Positions 62,690 through 64,000 of a stretch of 64,000 bases of DNA are shown in pieces. Every line of letters starts with the position of its first letter. The first letter of the stretch is position 1. The stretch covers positions 60,001 to 124,000 of the forward strand of contig CAUYUJ010004758.1 in assembly GCA_963575745.1 (NCBI GenBank). Direction: 5' to 3'. This DNA comes from Prorocentrum cordatum. Taxonomy: Eukaryota > Sar > Dinophyceae > Prorocentrales > Prorocentraceae. A model generated the notes under the pieces. That model was not told where the DNA came from and did no database searches. It was given only the letters and a program-made list of their open reading frames with translations. The translations under genes were made by a program, and so were the position numbers.

Positions 62690-63110
62690 CCCTCCGCGGG
62701 CGCCAGGGGTCGAGAGTGAAAGGGCGAAGAGGGCAAGGCGACGGGCGGGGGAGAACTGGGGCGATGGGGCAGCGAGAGGGAAGGGGATCGAGGATGCAAC
62801 CGTCCCCCTCTTAAGAGGGCCTGCAGGTCCAAAAGGATGTGGTGGATACAATCACCAGCCTGAATCAGATCTGATTGCCCTTCCCTCGGGCCCTCCGCGC
62901 GGGCGGGCGCCAGGGGTCGAGAGTGAAAGGGCGAAGAGGGCAAGGCGAGGGGCGGGGAAGAGCTGGGGCGATGGGGCAGCGAGAGGGAGGGGGATCGAGG
63001 ATGCAACCGCCCCCCTCTTAAGACTGCCTGCAGGTCCAAAAGTATGTGGCGGATCCAATCACCAACCTGAATCACATCTGATTGCCCTTCCCTCGGGCCC
63101 GCGTGCGGCG
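62690..63110. repeat. About 209-bp tandem duplication
   Basis: The two copies start near 62697 and 62906 with GCGCCAGGGGTCGAGAGTGA. They share CCCCTCTTAAGA, GCCTGCAGGTCCAAAA and TGATTGCCCTTCCCTCGGGC, with about 90% identity. Confidence 0.85.
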
Positions 63111-63184
63111 ACGGGGGCGACGGGGAGGGTGCGGGGGGATGGGGGCGACGGGGGACGACGGATACGCATGTGCGTGCGCGTACT

Positions 63185-63292
63185 TGAGGCGTGCACACAC
63201 ACGCGCACACACACGCACGCACACGCACGCACGTACACGCGCGTGGACGCAGCGCAGAGGGTCCTCCTCTCCCTCTCTCTCTCTCTCTCCCC
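63185..63292. repeat. (CA)n and (CT)n microsatellites
   Basis: A CA-rich run with CG interruptions at 63192-63240 and CTCTCTCT at 63268-63290. Confidence 0.9.
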
Positions 63293-63313
63293 CGCACGCA
63301 CACTTTTTCCACC

Positions 63314-64000
63314 TCAGGCAACCGCCGTGTACTTCTCTAGGAAAGCAAAATAAAATGTGGGCCCATGGTGAACTGACTTCGCCACGGCGGCAAGCGCACG
63401 ATTGGTCCCTTCATCCATATATGTCCAGTAGAATCTGGGGTTTCCCAGGATCCAGGCGGACTTCACAAGGTGGTAACACATGTTGTGTTTATATGTGCAG
63501 TGGCCGCCAGAAGCCTTCCAATACTGAAGGAATTCCAACATGCGCGCCTCCAGGTCCCTTTGGGGCTGGACAGACATCTGCCGAGGATTGCGCTCGATAG
63601 CCTGATGAAACATCAACAGGGACCTACACGCGGGTGGGATGAAAACATTAGCACCATTAGCAAACACTGCAGCATTCTCAGCACATAAATCGGGGAGCAG
63701 GGGCACAAAGTGCCTTGTCTCGGCAGCCTTGGCGTGGAGGCACGGCTGGTTCACGCCCCCGAGCATCTTCAGGCTAATCCTGAATATTCTCGACTGTGAC
63801 CCACGTGCAAAATTGGCAGCATTGACAAGGTAGTATGTCTTCATACGGCGCCTCAAGTGAATGAGGTTGTGCACTCTACGAATGATCGCTGTCCGAGCGG
63901 CACTCCTTGCAAAGTTTGCCTCGATGAGGGTCCAGAAGACCGTGGCCACCAGCCTATGCGTGCAGCCGAGATCGAGCACGTGCATGATGTCTAAGCAGAT
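63314..64000 (-). CDS. C-terminal part of an unrecognised protein, 5' end beyond window
   Basis: The frame is open from the right edge to a stop at 63314. An internal ATG at 63985 exists, but the codons before it (ICLDI) are also open, so the protein probably starts outside. About 228 residues are visible, beginning near VLDLGCTHRLVATVFWTL, with RRMKTYYLVNAANFA and HAKAAETRHFVPLLPDLC in the middle, and CYHLVKSAWILGNPRFYWTY then MDEG near the end. The run of GNPRFYWTYMDE followed by a histidine-rich tail has the look of a family expanded in dinoflagellate genomes and probably transposon-derived. That link is from memory and uncertain. No enzyme motif was identified. Confidence 0.6.
   Translation of the reverse strand: MCLDIMHVLDLGCTHRLVATVFWTLIEANFARSAARTAIIRRVHNLIHLRRRMKTYYLVNAANFARGSQSRIFRISLKMLGGVNQPCLHAKAAETRHFVPLLPDLCAENAAVFANGANVFIPPACRSLLMFHQAIERNPRQMSVQPQRDLEARMLEFLQYWKASGGHCTYKHNMCYHLVKSAWILGNPRFYWTYMDEGTNRALAAVAKSVHHGPTFYFAFLEKYTAVA

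Overview
The window is nuclear DNA of a dinoflagellate. The main evidence is an exact reverse-strand copy of the dinoflagellate spliced leader (SL) at 240-261. Three degraded SL copies lie just upstream of three consecutive plus-strand genes, and one of those genes starts with the methionine/lysine-rich tail common in dinoflagellate proteins. The rest is GC-rich and dominated by microsatellites, minisatellites and transposable elements. No rRNA, tRNA or recognisable host metabolic gene was found. The genus cannot be fixed from what is visible.

Layout. 1-3.7 kb: edge of a possible gene after an SL relic, a CTCGAG-type repeat, and two copies of a palindrome-rich foldback element. 3.75-7.9 kb (minus): decayed non-LTR retrotransposon. 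8-21.7 kb: microsatellites and at least eight minisatellite families (about 33, 60, 66, 79, 85, 100, 115 and 132 bp). 21.99-33.1 kb (minus): a large Helitron-like element with an N-terminal DUF6570-like region, a Rep domain and a PIF1-like helicase. Its coding sequence is split by a 2.3-kb phase-0 GT-AG intron made almost wholly of satellite, and is broken by two probable frameshifts. 33.95-35.4 kb (plus): an unrecognised 480-codon ORF. 36.8-40.8 kb (minus): an intact 1319-aa endonuclease/reverse transcriptase. 41.4-43.4 kb (minus): a 205-bp repeat array, the 3' scrap of a related reverse transcriptase, and an RS-rich ORF1-like protein. 43.4-49.3 kb: four copies of a composite repeat that includes a 73-bp minisatellite open in all three plus-strand frames. 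49.5-51 kb: two diverged copies of a CCTCTTGGGG-rich block ending in TA tracts. 51.4-56.6 kb (plus): a coiled-coil protein, a P-loop NTPase with one intron, and an ISXO2-like (IS1595/Merlin-type) transposase. 57-60.4 kb: a MITE-like element and a larger inverted repeat. 63.3-64 kb (minus): the C-terminal part of another gene that runs off the window.

How the genes may work together. The 51.4-56.6 kb cluster is the best candidate for an undescribed system: three same-strand genes, each with an SL relic 40-70 nt before its ATG, lying inside an inverted pair of (TA)n-CAG-polyC-AGCACCCATT motifs 6.7 kb apart. The inference is a mobile element, or a retroposed set of processed genes, combining a DDE-type transposase with an NTPase and a coiled-coil partner. 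The Helitron-like element would use its Rep domain for nicking and its PIF1 domain for unwinding, but as it stands it needs two frame repairs.
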